A stretch of 64,000 bases of DNA. Origin: Candidatus Anammoximicrobium sp. (GTDB lineage: Bacteria; Planctomycetota; Planctomycetia; Pirellulales; Pirellulaceae). The translations under genes were made by a program, and so were the position numbers. The stretch spans positions 24,444 through 88,443 of the forward strand of contig JAAYYU010000223.1 in the NCBI GenBank assembly GCA_012515235.1, read 5' to 3'. Positions within the stretch are counted from its first letter, which is position 1; each line of letters begins with the position of its first letter. A model generated the notes under the pieces. That model was not told the origin of the DNA, ran no database searches, and saw only the letters and a program-made list of their open reading frames with translations. This document shows positions 28,062-36,461 of the stretch, in pieces.

Positions 28062-29264
28062 GTGTCCCAACCGCGACATCTCAGTTCTTCACAAACCGTT
28101 GAGCTTTTTCAGCGGTATGTGATTCCGAATTATACGCGTTATCCGCTGAACATCGTTCGCGGGGAAGGGTCGACTGTCTGGGACAGCGAAGGCCAGCGCT
28201 ACTTGGACCTCTTTCCCGGCTGGGGCTGCAACTTGCTGGGGCATTGCCCCGCTCCGGTTGTCGAAGCGGTGCAGGAGCAGTTGCGCACGCTGATCCACGT
28301 GCCCAACACGTGGCACATGGACTTGCAGGGGCAGTGGGCTCAGATGCTTTCGGAACGCAGCTTCGGCGGCCTGGCGTTCTTCTGCAATTCCGGCACGGAG
28401 GCCAACGAAGCGGCCATCAAGCTGGCCCGCCTGCACACGCCGCCCGAACGCTACAAGATCATTACCTTTACCGGCGGGTTCCACGGCCGCACGATGGGCT
28501 CGGTTTCGGCCACGGCCCAGCCCAAGTACCACGAGGGACTGGGGCCGCTGTTGGCGGGTTTCGTGTACGCCCCGTACGGCGATTTGGACGCGGTCCGCAA
28601 GCTGATTGACGCCGAAACGGCGGCCATCATGATCGAGCCCGTTCAAGGTGAAGGCGGTATTCGCATCCCGCCCGAAGGGTTTCTGCAGGGCCTGCGGCAG
28701 TTGGCGGACGAACATGGACTGCTGCTGATCTTCGACGAAGTCCAGACCGGCTGTGGACGTACTGGAAACTGGTTCGCCTATCAGCATTTTGGCGTCACGC
28801 CCGACGTCATCACGCTGGCCAAGGCGCTGTGCGGCGGGTTGGTCGGAGGCGCGATGCTGACGAAATCCGAGATCGCGCCCAGCCTGCGGCCCGGGATGCA
28901 CGCCTCGACCTTTGGCGGAAATCCCATCGCCGCCAGGGCCGGAATCGCCGCCCTGGAAATGATGGAGCGGGAGAAACTGTTGGACAACGCCCGGCGACTG
29001 GGCGAGATCTTCCGCCAGCGGTTGGAGGCCTTGCGGCAACAGACGGACGTGATCGTCGAAGTCCGCGTGTTGGGCCTGATGATCGGCGTTGAACTGCGCG
29101 TGCCGGGTGCGCCGGTGGTGCAGGCCTGCCTGGAGCGTCGGCTGTTGATCAACTGCACTCACGGGACGGTGCTGCGTTTGTTGCCGGCGATGAATTTGAC
29201 GGCCGCCGAGGCCGAGGAAGGTTGCGATCTGCTGGGCAAGGCCATCCTGGCGGTGGCCGGCTAG
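28062..29264 (+). CDS. argD: Acetylornithine aminotransferase
   Basis: 400 residues. The start is a GTG at 28062 with AGGAGG eight bases upstream. Class III PLP aminotransferase: LDLFPGWGCNLLGH, FFCNSGTEANEAAIKLAR, FTGGFHGRTMGS, IFDEVQTGCGRTG and the PLP lysine in TLAKALCGGL. The C-terminus has LRLLPAMNLT. It converts N-acetylglutamate semialdehyde to N-acetylornithine. Between argB and argF, 117 and 30 bases away, consistent with one operon; some ArgD enzymes also serve lysine synthesis. Confidence 0.95.
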   Translation: MSQPRHLSSSQTVELFQRYVIPNYTRYPLNIVRGEGSTVWDSEGQRYLDLFPGWGCNLLGHCPAPVVEAVQEQLRTLIHVPNTWHMDLQGQWAQMLSERSFGGLAFFCNSGTEANEAAIKLARLHTPPERYKIITFTGGFHGRTMGSVSATAQPKYHEGLGPLLAGFVYAPYGDLDAVRKLIDAETAAIMIEPVQGEGGIRIPPEGFLQGLRQLADEHGLLLIFDEVQTGCGRTGNWFAYQHFGVTPDVITLAKALCGGLVGGAMLTKSEIAPSLRPGMHASTFGGNPIAARAGIAALEMMEREKLLDNARRLGEIFRQRLEALRQQTDVIVEVRVLGLMIGVELRVPGAPVVQACLERRLLINCTHGTVLRLLPAMNLTAAEAEEGCDLLGKAILAVAG

Positions 29265-29294
29265 GTTCCTGGTTTAAAAAGGGTACGAAGCGCC

Positions 29295-30209
29295 ATGCGA
29301 CATTTGCTCACGTTGTGGGAACTGACGGCTGCGGAAATCGAGCGCGTCTTTGCGATTTCCCGGGACTTGAAGGCCAAGCTGCAGCAGGGTCTGCGCGAAC
29401 CGCTGTTGGCGGGCCGCGTGGCCGGACTGTTGTTCGAGAAGCCCTCGTTGAGGACGCGGGTCAGTTTCGAGACGGGCTTGGCCCACCTGGGCGGTTCCAG
29501 CCTGTTTCTGGGCGCGGACGTGGGCTGGGGCCAGCGCGAGTCGATCTCCGATTTCACCCAAGTGCTCAGTCAATACGTCGACGTGATCGTCTGCCGCGCA
29601 AAGACGCACCGCCGGGTCGAGGAGTTGGCCCAGCACTCCCGCTGCCCCGTCGTCAACGGCTTGACCGACCTGGCTCATCCCTGCCAGGCGCTGGCCGACC
29701 TGTTTACGCTCCACGAAGTGGTTGGCGACTTGCAGGGCAAGAGGCTGGCCTACGTGGGCGACGCGAACAACGTGGCCCGCAGCCTGCTGGTGGCCTGCGC
29801 CAAATTAGGCGTGCGGTTTGCCATTGCCAGCCCTCCCGGCTATCAGTTCGACCCGGTCTTCGCAGCCCGCGTGGAGAAAGAACTGCCCGGCGCGTCGTTG
29901 CTGCAGACTCGCGATCCGGCCGTGGCGGTTCGCGAGGCCGACGCCGTGTACACGGACGTCTGGGCAAGCATGGGCCAGGAGGCCGAGAAGGCGATCCGGA
30001 GCAAGGCCTTCGCCAGTTACCAGGTGAACGAGGCGTTGCTGAAGCAGGCCCCGCCGGAAGCGCGTTTCCTGCACTGCCTGCCGGCGCGGCGCGGCGAAGA
30101 AGTCACCGACGCCGTCATCGATGGTCCGCAAAGCATTGTGATTCAGCAGGCCGCCAACCGCCTGCACGTACAAAAAGGACTGCTGGTTTGGCTGCTGACC
30201 GAGGCCTAG
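29295..30209 (+). CDS. argF: Ornithine carbamoyltransferase
   Basis: 304 residues. Motifs: FEKPSLRTRVSFETG near residue 48 (carbamoyl phosphate loop, with Leu where many have Thr), NGLTDLAHPCQALADL near 117, VGDANNVARSLL, ADAVYTDVWASMGQE, and the ornithine-site HCLPARRGEEVTDAVIDGP. It makes citrulline from ornithine. The HCLPARRGEE form and length fit ornithine rather than acetylornithine carbamoyltransferase, but this needs a phylogeny. It starts 30 bases after argD. Confidence 0.93.
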   Translation: MRHLLTLWELTAAEIERVFAISRDLKAKLQQGLREPLLAGRVAGLLFEKPSLRTRVSFETGLAHLGGSSLFLGADVGWGQRESISDFTQVLSQYVDVIVCRAKTHRRVEELAQHSRCPVVNGLTDLAHPCQALADLFTLHEVVGDLQGKRLAYVGDANNVARSLLVACAKLGVRFAIASPPGYQFDPVFAARVEKELPGASLLQTRDPAVAVREADAVYTDVWASMGQEAEKAIRSKAFASYQVNEALLKQAPPEARFLHCLPARRGEEVTDAVIDGPQSIVIQQAANRLHVQKGLLVWLLTEA

Positions 30210-30302
30210 CGGTTTGTCAGGCCTCGCACGACGGGTCGCGCGGACCGACGTCCGCCCCATGCTTTTTGAACTCATGGTGGACGAAGCACGAGGAGGCTGC
30301 CC

Positions 30303-31034
30303 ATGACCGCCGATTCACGCCCCGCTTCGGAGCTCCGTCCCGTCCGGATCAAGCGCCGCTACACCCGCGCCAGTCCGGGCAGCGTGCTGTATCAAGCGGG
30401 CGGGACCACGGTGCTGTGCATGGCCAGCGTCGAATCGACGGTGCCGGCTTGGCTGACCGGGCAGAACCGGGGCTGGATCACGGCCGAGTACAGCATGTTG
30501 CCGGGCAGCACCAGCCCCCGGAAACGGCGCGAGCGCGGCGTCACGCTGGACGGCCGGACGAACGAAATCCAGCGGCTGATCGGCCGCAGTCTGCGCGCGA
30601 TCGCGGACTTGGAAGCCCTGGGCCCGCAACTGATCACCGTGGATTGCGACGTGCTGGAAGCCGACGGCGGGACGCGGACGGCCAGCATCACCGGGGGCTT
30701 CCTCGCCCTGGTCGACGCCGTGCGCAGCATCTCCGCCTCGCTGCCCGATCCGGGCCGCTGGCCGCTGCGCGACAGCGTAGCCGCCGTCAGCGTCGGGATC
30801 GTGAACGGCAAGCCCCTGTTGGACCTGGACTACGAACGGGACGCGGCCGCCTCGGTCGACATGAACGTCGTCATGACCGGCAGCGGCCGCTTTGTCGAGA
30901 TTCAAGGCACCGGCGAGGAGGCAACGTTCGACGACCGGGAATTGCACTCGCTCCTCCGCCTGGCCCGCCACGGGATTGCTCAATTAACCTTGAAGCAACG
31001 CCACGCGTTGGGCAAACAGTGGCCGTTCGCCTGA
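30303..31034 (+). CDS. rph: Ribonuclease PH
   Basis: 243 residues, AGGAGG-like site (GAGGAGG) nine bases upstream. Conserved regions: ELRPVRIKRRYTRASPGSVL at the N-terminus, GRTNEIQRLIGRSLRA near 82-97, ITVDCDVLEADGGTRTASIT with the active-site Asp residues, and GTGEEATF. RNase PH trims tRNA 3' ends phosphorolytically. It follows argF by 93 bases; the link to arginine synthesis is probably positional only. Confidence 0.95.
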   Translation: MTADSRPASELRPVRIKRRYTRASPGSVLYQAGGTTVLCMASVESTVPAWLTGQNRGWITAEYSMLPGSTSPRKRRERGVTLDGRTNEIQRLIGRSLRAIADLEALGPQLITVDCDVLEADGGTRTASITGGFLALVDAVRSISASLPDPGRWPLRDSVAAVSVGIVNGKPLLDLDYERDAAASVDMNVVMTGSGRFVEIQGTGEEATFDDRELHSLLRLARHGIAQLTLKQRHALGKQWPFA

Positions 31035-31114
31035 GCGACGGGGCACCGAGCTTGCAGAGTCGGTTGCCTTGGCCGACAATAGGGGCGCGCGGCGGAACAC
31101 GCGGAGCGCGGAGG

Positions 31115-32074
31115 ATGGCAAATCCCGCCCGGCTTCTGGCGTGCGGCGGCAAGGAACGCTTGTCCCTCGAATTCACTGGCGGGTGCATTTTGTTCATCGA
31201 AACGGAAGGCCTCACGAAACGCTATCGGGATCTGGCCGCCTTGGACGGCTGCACGCTGGGCGTGGCGCGCGGCGAAGTGTTCGGCCTGTTGGGCCCCAAC
31301 GGCGCGGGCAAGACCACGCTGCTGCGCCTGTTGCTGGGTTACCTCAAGCCGACCTCCGGCCGCGCTGCCATCGACGGCCTGGACTGTCACCGTCAGTCGG
31401 TCCGCGTGCGGCGGATCGTCTCGTACTTGCCCGGCGAGGCGCGTCTGTTCCGCTCGATGCGGGGCAGCCAGGTGCTGGCGTTTTTTGCCGAGATCCGGCC
31501 GGGCGGCGATTTGCAGCGGGCCAAGGAACTGGCCGAACGGCTGGAGCTGCCGCTGTCGCAGCGGGTTGCCTGCATGTCCACAGGCATGAGGCAAAAGCTG
31601 GCTTTGGCGGCGACACTGTCGGCGGACACGCCCCTGATGATCCTGGACGAGCCGACGTCGAACCTGGACCCGACAGTCCGGGGCATCGTGCTCCGTCTGG
31701 TTTCGGAAGCCCGTCAAAGCGGCCGGACCATTCTCTTCTCTTCGCACGTGCTGTCGGAGGTCGAGGCTGTGTGTGACCGCGTGGCGTTCCTGCGAGCGGG
31801 GCGGCTGGTGCATGTCCAGCCGATGGCGGAACTGAGGCGGCGCCACCGGATTCGCGCGGAATTGAAAGGCCCGCTTCCGCCCGTGCCGAAAGGGCTGCAA
31901 CAGGACGTGTCGATTCACACGGACGGCGACGGCCGGATCACGATCGAGACGCCGGGGGAACTGTCGCCGTTGCTGCACTGGCTGTCGGGCGTCCCGCTGG
32001 CACAGATGGCGGTCGAGCCGGTGGGCCTGCGCACCTTGTACGACCGCCTGCACGACGAGGGCCTGCCGCGCTGA
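31115..32074 (+). CDS. ABC-2-type ATPase subunit
   Basis: 319 residues from ATG 31115 (GGAG eight bases upstream). A TTG at 31190 would begin the protein at FIETEGLTKRYRDL, where relatives usually start, so the start is uncertain. Walker A is GLLGPNGAGKTTLL, the signature MSTGMRQKLALAA, Walker B LMILDEPTSNLDP, and the switch His in ILFSSHVLSEVEA. The signature and C-terminal extension are of the ABC-2 (CcmA/NatA) class. No ABC-2 permease follows; the next gene is a MacB-like permease, usually served by a different ATPase class, so the partner is not certain. Confidence 0.9.
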   Translation: MANPARLLACGGKERLSLEFTGGCILFIETEGLTKRYRDLAALDGCTLGVARGEVFGLLGPNGAGKTTLLRLLLGYLKPTSGRAAIDGLDCHRQSVRVRRIVSYLPGEARLFRSMRGSQVLAFFAEIRPGGDLQRAKELAERLELPLSQRVACMSTGMRQKLALAATLSADTPLMILDEPTSNLDPTVRGIVLRLVSEARQSGRTILFSSHVLSEVEAVCDRVAFLRAGRLVHVQPMAELRRRHRIRAELKGPLPPVPKGLQQDVSIHTDGDGRITIETPGELSPLLHWLSGVPLAQMAVEPVGLRTLYDRLHDEGLPR

Positions 32075-32242
32075 ATCCGGCCTCGGCTCGGCCGCAAGCG
32101 GAACAACCGGTCGCCCGCTTCGTCCGAATGGCCGGCCGCGCGTCGATCGTGTACAATGCACAAGGCAAACTGGCGCTGGGCCGGTGACGGGCTCGGCGGA
32201 CAGGGCGTCTGCTTCCGCAAACCTTGGCAACGGATCGATCTG

Positions 32243-33622
32243 ATGTTCCTCATTCGCACCTGGATTCTGGGCCTGAAAAGTCTGATGGTGCATCCGTTGC
32301 GCTCGCTGCTGACGGTGTTGGGCATCTTCATCGGCGTGGCCAGCGTCATCTGGCTGGTGGCGATCGGCGAGGGCATCAGTCAGGAAGCACAGCGGCAGAT
32401 CGAAGGGCTGGGGGCAGACAACATCATCGTGCGCAGCGTCAAGCCGCCCAGCGAAGTGCTGTCCGGATTCAGCGGCCCGGTGCCGTACGGCCTGAAACGC
32501 GAAGAATTCGATCAACTGGTAGAGACGATTCCCACGCTGAAGAGCGCTTTGCCGATCCGCGAAATCCGGCGGCAAATCAACTTCGGGCGACGCGATCCCG
32601 TGGACGCCCGTCTGGTCGGCTGCACACCGGAATACCAGGACGTGACGCATTTGCAGATCGATCGCGGACGGTTCTTGACAACCGTCGACCTGGAGCAGCG
32701 GCACAGTTTCTGCGTTCTGGCCGCCAAGTTGGCGGAACGGCTGTTTCCCTACGAAGACCCGATCGGACGCCGGATCTTCCTGCCGGAGAGCACGGATTAC
32801 TTCGAGGTGATCGGCGTTTGCAAGTACCGCAATCCGACCGCCGCGATCGGCGGTTCGTTGTCGGCACAGGATTTCTCCGAGGACGTCTACATCCCAATCA
32901 CCACGTTGCAGCAGCGGATCGGCGACTTCATCGTCAGCCGCCGAGGCAGCACGTTCAGTGTGGAAGTCGTCGAGTTGAACCAGATCACGTTGCGGATCGA
33001 CGCCGTCGCCCACGTGCGCCCGACGGCGGAGTTGGTACGCGTGACGCTCGGACTGGAACCTGCGGGGACGGGGGTCTCTGCCCAAGCCGAGCTGAATGCC
33101 GAGCCCCAAAAGTACCGCCAGGATGTGGCGGTCGTGGTCCCCGAGGAACTGCTGGAGCAGGCCCGCGTCACGCGGCTGATGTTCATGGTGCTGATGGGCT
33201 TGATCGCCGCCATCTCGCTGGTCGTGGGCGGGATTGGGATCATGAACATCATGCTGGCCACGGTCACCGAACGCACACGCGAGATCGGCATTCGCCGAGC
33301 GCTGGGCGCGACCCGCACGCACATCGTCACGCAGTTCCTCGTGGAGACGATCTCGCTGTCGATCTTGGGCGGGTTGTGCGGTGTCGCAGGCGGCTACTTC
33401 TGCCCGCCGATCATCGAGTTCATTCGCGATCGGCTGGCGGACTATCGACCCGACTTGATGGCCAAACTGCCAGACGTGATCCGCACGGTCAAGCCGATCG
33501 TGGTCCACGCCTCGATCCCGGTCGCCTTCGGCATCTCGGTGGCCGTCGGAATCCTGTTCGGCATCTACCCGGCCATCCGGGCCGCGCACATGGACCCCAT
33601 CGAGGCCTTGCGGCACGAATGA
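32243..33622 (+). CDS. MacB-like FtsX-domain permease
   Basis: 459 residues from ATG 32243. The N-terminal membrane helix (LRSLLTVLGIFIGVASVIWLVAI) is followed by a periplasmic core domain of about 260 residues (IEGLGADNIIVRSV, then DVTHLQIDRGRFL and DPIGRRIFL). The C-terminus is an FtsX domain of three helices starting MFMVLMGLIAAISLVVGGIGIMNIML and carrying the family motif TERTREIGIRRALGATRTHI. Such proteins couple ATP hydrolysis to movement of lipids, lipoproteins or toxins across the periplasm. No ATP-binding domain of its own. TACAAT at 32152-32157 may be a -10 element. Confidence 0.88.
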   Translation: MFLIRTWILGLKSLMVHPLRSLLTVLGIFIGVASVIWLVAIGEGISQEAQRQIEGLGADNIIVRSVKPPSEVLSGFSGPVPYGLKREEFDQLVETIPTLKSALPIREIRRQINFGRRDPVDARLVGCTPEYQDVTHLQIDRGRFLTTVDLEQRHSFCVLAAKLAERLFPYEDPIGRRIFLPESTDYFEVIGVCKYRNPTAAIGGSLSAQDFSEDVYIPITTLQQRIGDFIVSRRGSTFSVEVVELNQITLRIDAVAHVRPTAELVRVTLGLEPAGTGVSAQAELNAEPQKYRQDVAVVVPEELLEQARVTRLMFMVLMGLIAAISLVVGGIGIMNIMLATVTERTREIGIRRALGATRTHIVTQFLVETISLSILGGLCGVAGGYFCPPIIEFIRDRLADYRPDLMAKLPDVIRTVKPIVVHASIPVAFGISVAVGILFGIYPAIRAAHMDPIEALRHE

Positions 33623-33829
33623 TGTCTTCCTCGCGCAACCGGGCGAACCTTGGGCGTCAGCCCAGGGCTATCCCTTTGCGGCACGAAAAAGCCCTTGCAC
33701 ACGCCGGGCCGGTCGGCCGATCCGCCGATGGCCTGCACCCTTTCTTTCTTGGCCGCTGAACAGTACCTTGGTTGCCTGACGGCAGCGGTGCCGTTGGGCA
33801 GACTCAGTCTAGCGAAGGAACAAGCGACA

Positions 33830-36193
33830 ATGAAACACCGAATCCTGGAATCCCTGCTGATCGGTATGGGCGTATTGATCCTTGTCGGAACCGCCCGCGT
33901 CTGCCAGGCTCAGCCAACGGCCGAGTGCCTTGCGAACGGTTCGTTCGAGCAACTGCGTGACGGCCGGCCACAAGGCTGGCGGACGCAGAAATGGAACGGC
34001 GGCGGGGTCTTCGAGGCGGCCGCCACCGGCCGCACGGGCCAGCGCAGCGTGTCGATCGCTTCCGAGCAAGGCGCGGACATCGGCTGGGCCGCTACCGTGC
34101 CCGTGGAACCGTTCGCGCGGTATCGGCTGTCCGGTTGGATCAAGACGGAAAACGTCCAGGTGAAAAACGGCCGCGGGGCGCTGCTGAACATTCACAACAT
34201 CCAGCCCGTGGCTACCCCCGCGGTGACCGGCACAAGCGACTGGACGCGGGTCGAGGTGGTGTTCGAGACCGAGGAGCAGGACGCGATACAAGTGAACTGC
34301 CTGTTCGGCGGCTGGGGGCTGGCCACGGGCAAGGCGTGGTTCGACGACGTGGCCTTGGAACTGCTGTCCCGCTCGCCGCCGCTGCCGCTGAGCATCGTGG
34401 TCGACGCGGCGAAGACGGGCGAGCCGATTTCAAAGTATGTCTACGGCCAGTTCATCGAGCACTTGGGCCGCTGCATCTACGGCGGGATCTGGGCCGAAAT
34501 GCTGCAGGACCGGAAGTTCTTCGATCCGGTCGGCAAGGGCCAGTCGCCCTGGAAGGCCATCGGCCCCGACGGCGCGGTGAGCATGGTTCGGGAAGGCCCG
34601 TTTGTGGGCCAGCACACGCCGCAAATCGCGCTGCCCGGCGGCCAGCCGTGCGGGATCGCTCAGGCCGGGTTGGGCCTGATCGCCGGCCGGGCGTACAGCG
34701 GGCGAATCTGGTTTTCCGGCAGCCAGGACGCCGGGCCGGTATGCGTCAGCCTGATCTGGGGCGACGGTCCGAACGATCGTCAGACGGTCGCCATCCCGCA
34801 GGTGCCCGGCGCGTTTGCGAAAATGCCGCTGGCATTCACCGCCGGCAAAACGACGGACGATGGCCGCCTGGAAATCACCGCCGCGGGCCAGGGCCGCTTC
34901 TCCGTCGGCACGGTTTCGCTGATGCCCGCCGACAACGTGCAAGGCATGCGAGCGGACACCTTGGCGCTGCTCAAGGAACTCGACTCGCCCGTCTACCGCT
35001 GGCCGGGCGGCAATTTCGTCAGCGGCTACGACTGGCGGGACGGCATCGGCGATGTCGACCGCCGGCCGCCGCGGAAGAATCCCGCTTGGCAAGGCATCGA
35101 GCACAACGACTTCGGGCTGGACGAGTTCCTGGTCTTCTGCCGCCTGCTGAACACCGAACCCTATATCGCCGTCAACAGCGGGCTGGGCGAAGTGCGAGCG
35201 GCCGTCGACGAGGTGCAATACGCCAACGGCGGACCCGACACGCCGCTGGGCAAACTGCGAGCGGAAAACGGCCACCGCGAACCGTACGGGGTGAAGTACT
35301 GGAGCATCGGCAACGAGATGTACGGAGGCTGGCAACTGGGCCACATGCCGTTGGAGAAGTACCAGGAGAAACACAACCAGTTCGCCAAAGCCATGCGGGC
35401 CGCCGATCCGTCGATCCAGCTGATCGCGGTCGGCGACGTCGGCAAGTGGAGCGAGGGGATGCTGAAGAACTGCGCCGACCACATGGATTTGATCAGCGAA
35501 CACTTCTACTGCGGCGAGCAGCAGGGACTGGGTAGCCACGTCCGGCAGATCCCCAACGCCGTGCGCCGCAAGGCGGAGGCCCATCGCCGCTATCGCCAGG
35601 AAATCGACTCGCTGTGCGGCAAGGACATTCGCATCGCGCTGGACGAATGGAACTACTGGTACGGTCCCCACGTCTTCGGCGAACTGGGCACGCGGTACTT
35701 CCTGAAGGACGGCTTGGGAATCGCCGCCGGACTGCACCAGATGGCCCGCGACAGCGAGCTGTTCTTCATGGCCAATTATGCCCAGACGGTGAACGTGATC
35801 GGCTGTATCAAGACCAACAAGACGGCCGCCGCATTCGAGACCACGGGCTTGGTCCTGAAGCTGTACCGCAAGCACTTCGGCACGCTGCCGGCAGCCACGG
35901 AGTGCTCGCGCACGATCGACGCGATGGCGGCCTGGAGCGCGGACCGCAAAACGCTGACGCTGGGCGTGGTCAATCCCTCGCTGCAGCCGGCCGAAATTCC
36001 GCTGACCGTCAAGGGCGCAAAGCTGGCGGGCAGCGGCACGCGCTGGCAGATCGCAGGCCAGGATCCGATGGTCTACAACGATCCGGCCGATCCGCAGCGC
36101 GTGAAGATCGAGGAAGCGGCGGTCCAGATCTCGGACATGGTCTCCGTCGCCCCCTGCAGCGTGACGCTGTTCGCGTTGCCGGTGGCGGAATGA
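33830..36193 (+). CDS. Secreted GH51 alpha-L-arabinofuranosidase with carbohydrate-binding N-terminus
   Basis: 787 residues from ATG 33830 (GAAGGA upstream). A signal peptide (ILESLLIGMGVLILVGTARVCQA) is followed by a CBM4/9-like jelly-roll domain at about 30-190 (NGSFEQLRDGRPQGW, and WFDDVALELL at its end). The catalytic GH51 domain follows: KYVYGQFIEHLGRCIYGGIW, YRWPGGNFVSGYDW, acid/base Glu near 493 in WSIGNEMYGGW, and nucleophile Glu near 605 in IALDEWNYWYG. The C-terminal beta domain is present. It should release arabinose from arabinan or arabinoxylan. Confidence 0.93.
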   Translation: MKHRILESLLIGMGVLILVGTARVCQAQPTAECLANGSFEQLRDGRPQGWRTQKWNGGGVFEAAATGRTGQRSVSIASEQGADIGWAATVPVEPFARYRLSGWIKTENVQVKNGRGALLNIHNIQPVATPAVTGTSDWTRVEVVFETEEQDAIQVNCLFGGWGLATGKAWFDDVALELLSRSPPLPLSIVVDAAKTGEPISKYVYGQFIEHLGRCIYGGIWAEMLQDRKFFDPVGKGQSPWKAIGPDGAVSMVREGPFVGQHTPQIALPGGQPCGIAQAGLGLIAGRAYSGRIWFSGSQDAGPVCVSLIWGDGPNDRQTVAIPQVPGAFAKMPLAFTAGKTTDDGRLEITAAGQGRFSVGTVSLMPADNVQGMRADTLALLKELDSPVYRWPGGNFVSGYDWRDGIGDVDRRPPRKNPAWQGIEHNDFGLDEFLVFCRLLNTEPYIAVNSGLGEVRAAVDEVQYANGGPDTPLGKLRAENGHREPYGVKYWSIGNEMYGGWQLGHMPLEKYQEKHNQFAKAMRAADPSIQLIAVGDVGKWSEGMLKNCADHMDLISEHFYCGEQQGLGSHVRQIPNAVRRKAEAHRRYRQEIDSLCGKDIRIALDEWNYWYGPHVFGELGTRYFLKDGLGIAAGLHQMARDSELFFMANYAQTVNVIGCIKTNKTAAAFETTGLVLKLYRKHFGTLPAATECSRTIDAMAAWSADRKTLTLGVVNPSLQPAEIPLTVKGAKLAGSGTRWQIAGQDPMVYNDPADPQRVKIEEAAVQISDMVSVAPCSVTLFALPVAE

Positions 36194-36226
36194 GCGGCAG
36201 AACGCCGGAACTTGGTGCGTTTTCGA

Positions 36227-36370
36227 TTTTGGAGTGCGGCGCCTTGTCGCCGCTTTGGATGGCGACCGACTGCACAGCAGACGATTGAGTTCACGAGGCG
36301 TCGGAACACAACCTGACGGTCGGTACGTCGCCAGCCAGCCAAAGCGGCGACAAGGCGCCGCACTCCAAAA
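36227..36370. repeat. Element with perfect 32-bp inverted repeats
   Basis: Arms 36227-36258 and 36339-36370 are exact reverse complements over 32 bases (left arm starts TTTTGGAGTGCGGCGCC), separated by 80 bases. The interior also has partly complementary ends (GGCGACCGAC against GTCGGTACGTCGCC), so the transcript could form a long hairpin. No coding frame. It lies between the GH51 gene and the ThuA fusion, where it could end or attenuate transcription or be a small mobile element. Confidence 0.88.
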
Positions 36371-36461
36371 GGTCCGCACGCAAAAAAGGAATCGCGCAGG
36401 AGCCGTACGATTGCAGTCAGAACAACGCCATCCGCGAGGCTCATCATCAGAAAGGGCACTC

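Noticed and set aside
29295..30209. argF as acetylornithine or succinylornithine carbamoyltransferase
   Set aside because: The SLRT loop alone is not decisive; HCLPARRGEE and the overall length fit ornithine carbamoyltransferase.
30980..33616. 878-codon minus-strand frame across the ABC and MacB-like genes
   Set aside because: Antisense to genes with clear motifs; no recognisable protein.
31115..33622. MacAB-type efflux pair
   Set aside because: The ATPase has the ABC-2 signature and no MacA-like adaptor gene is nearby.
36227..36370. Ordinary rho-independent terminator
   Set aside because: The stem is 32 bases with an 80-base loop and no T-run; it is a repeat element.
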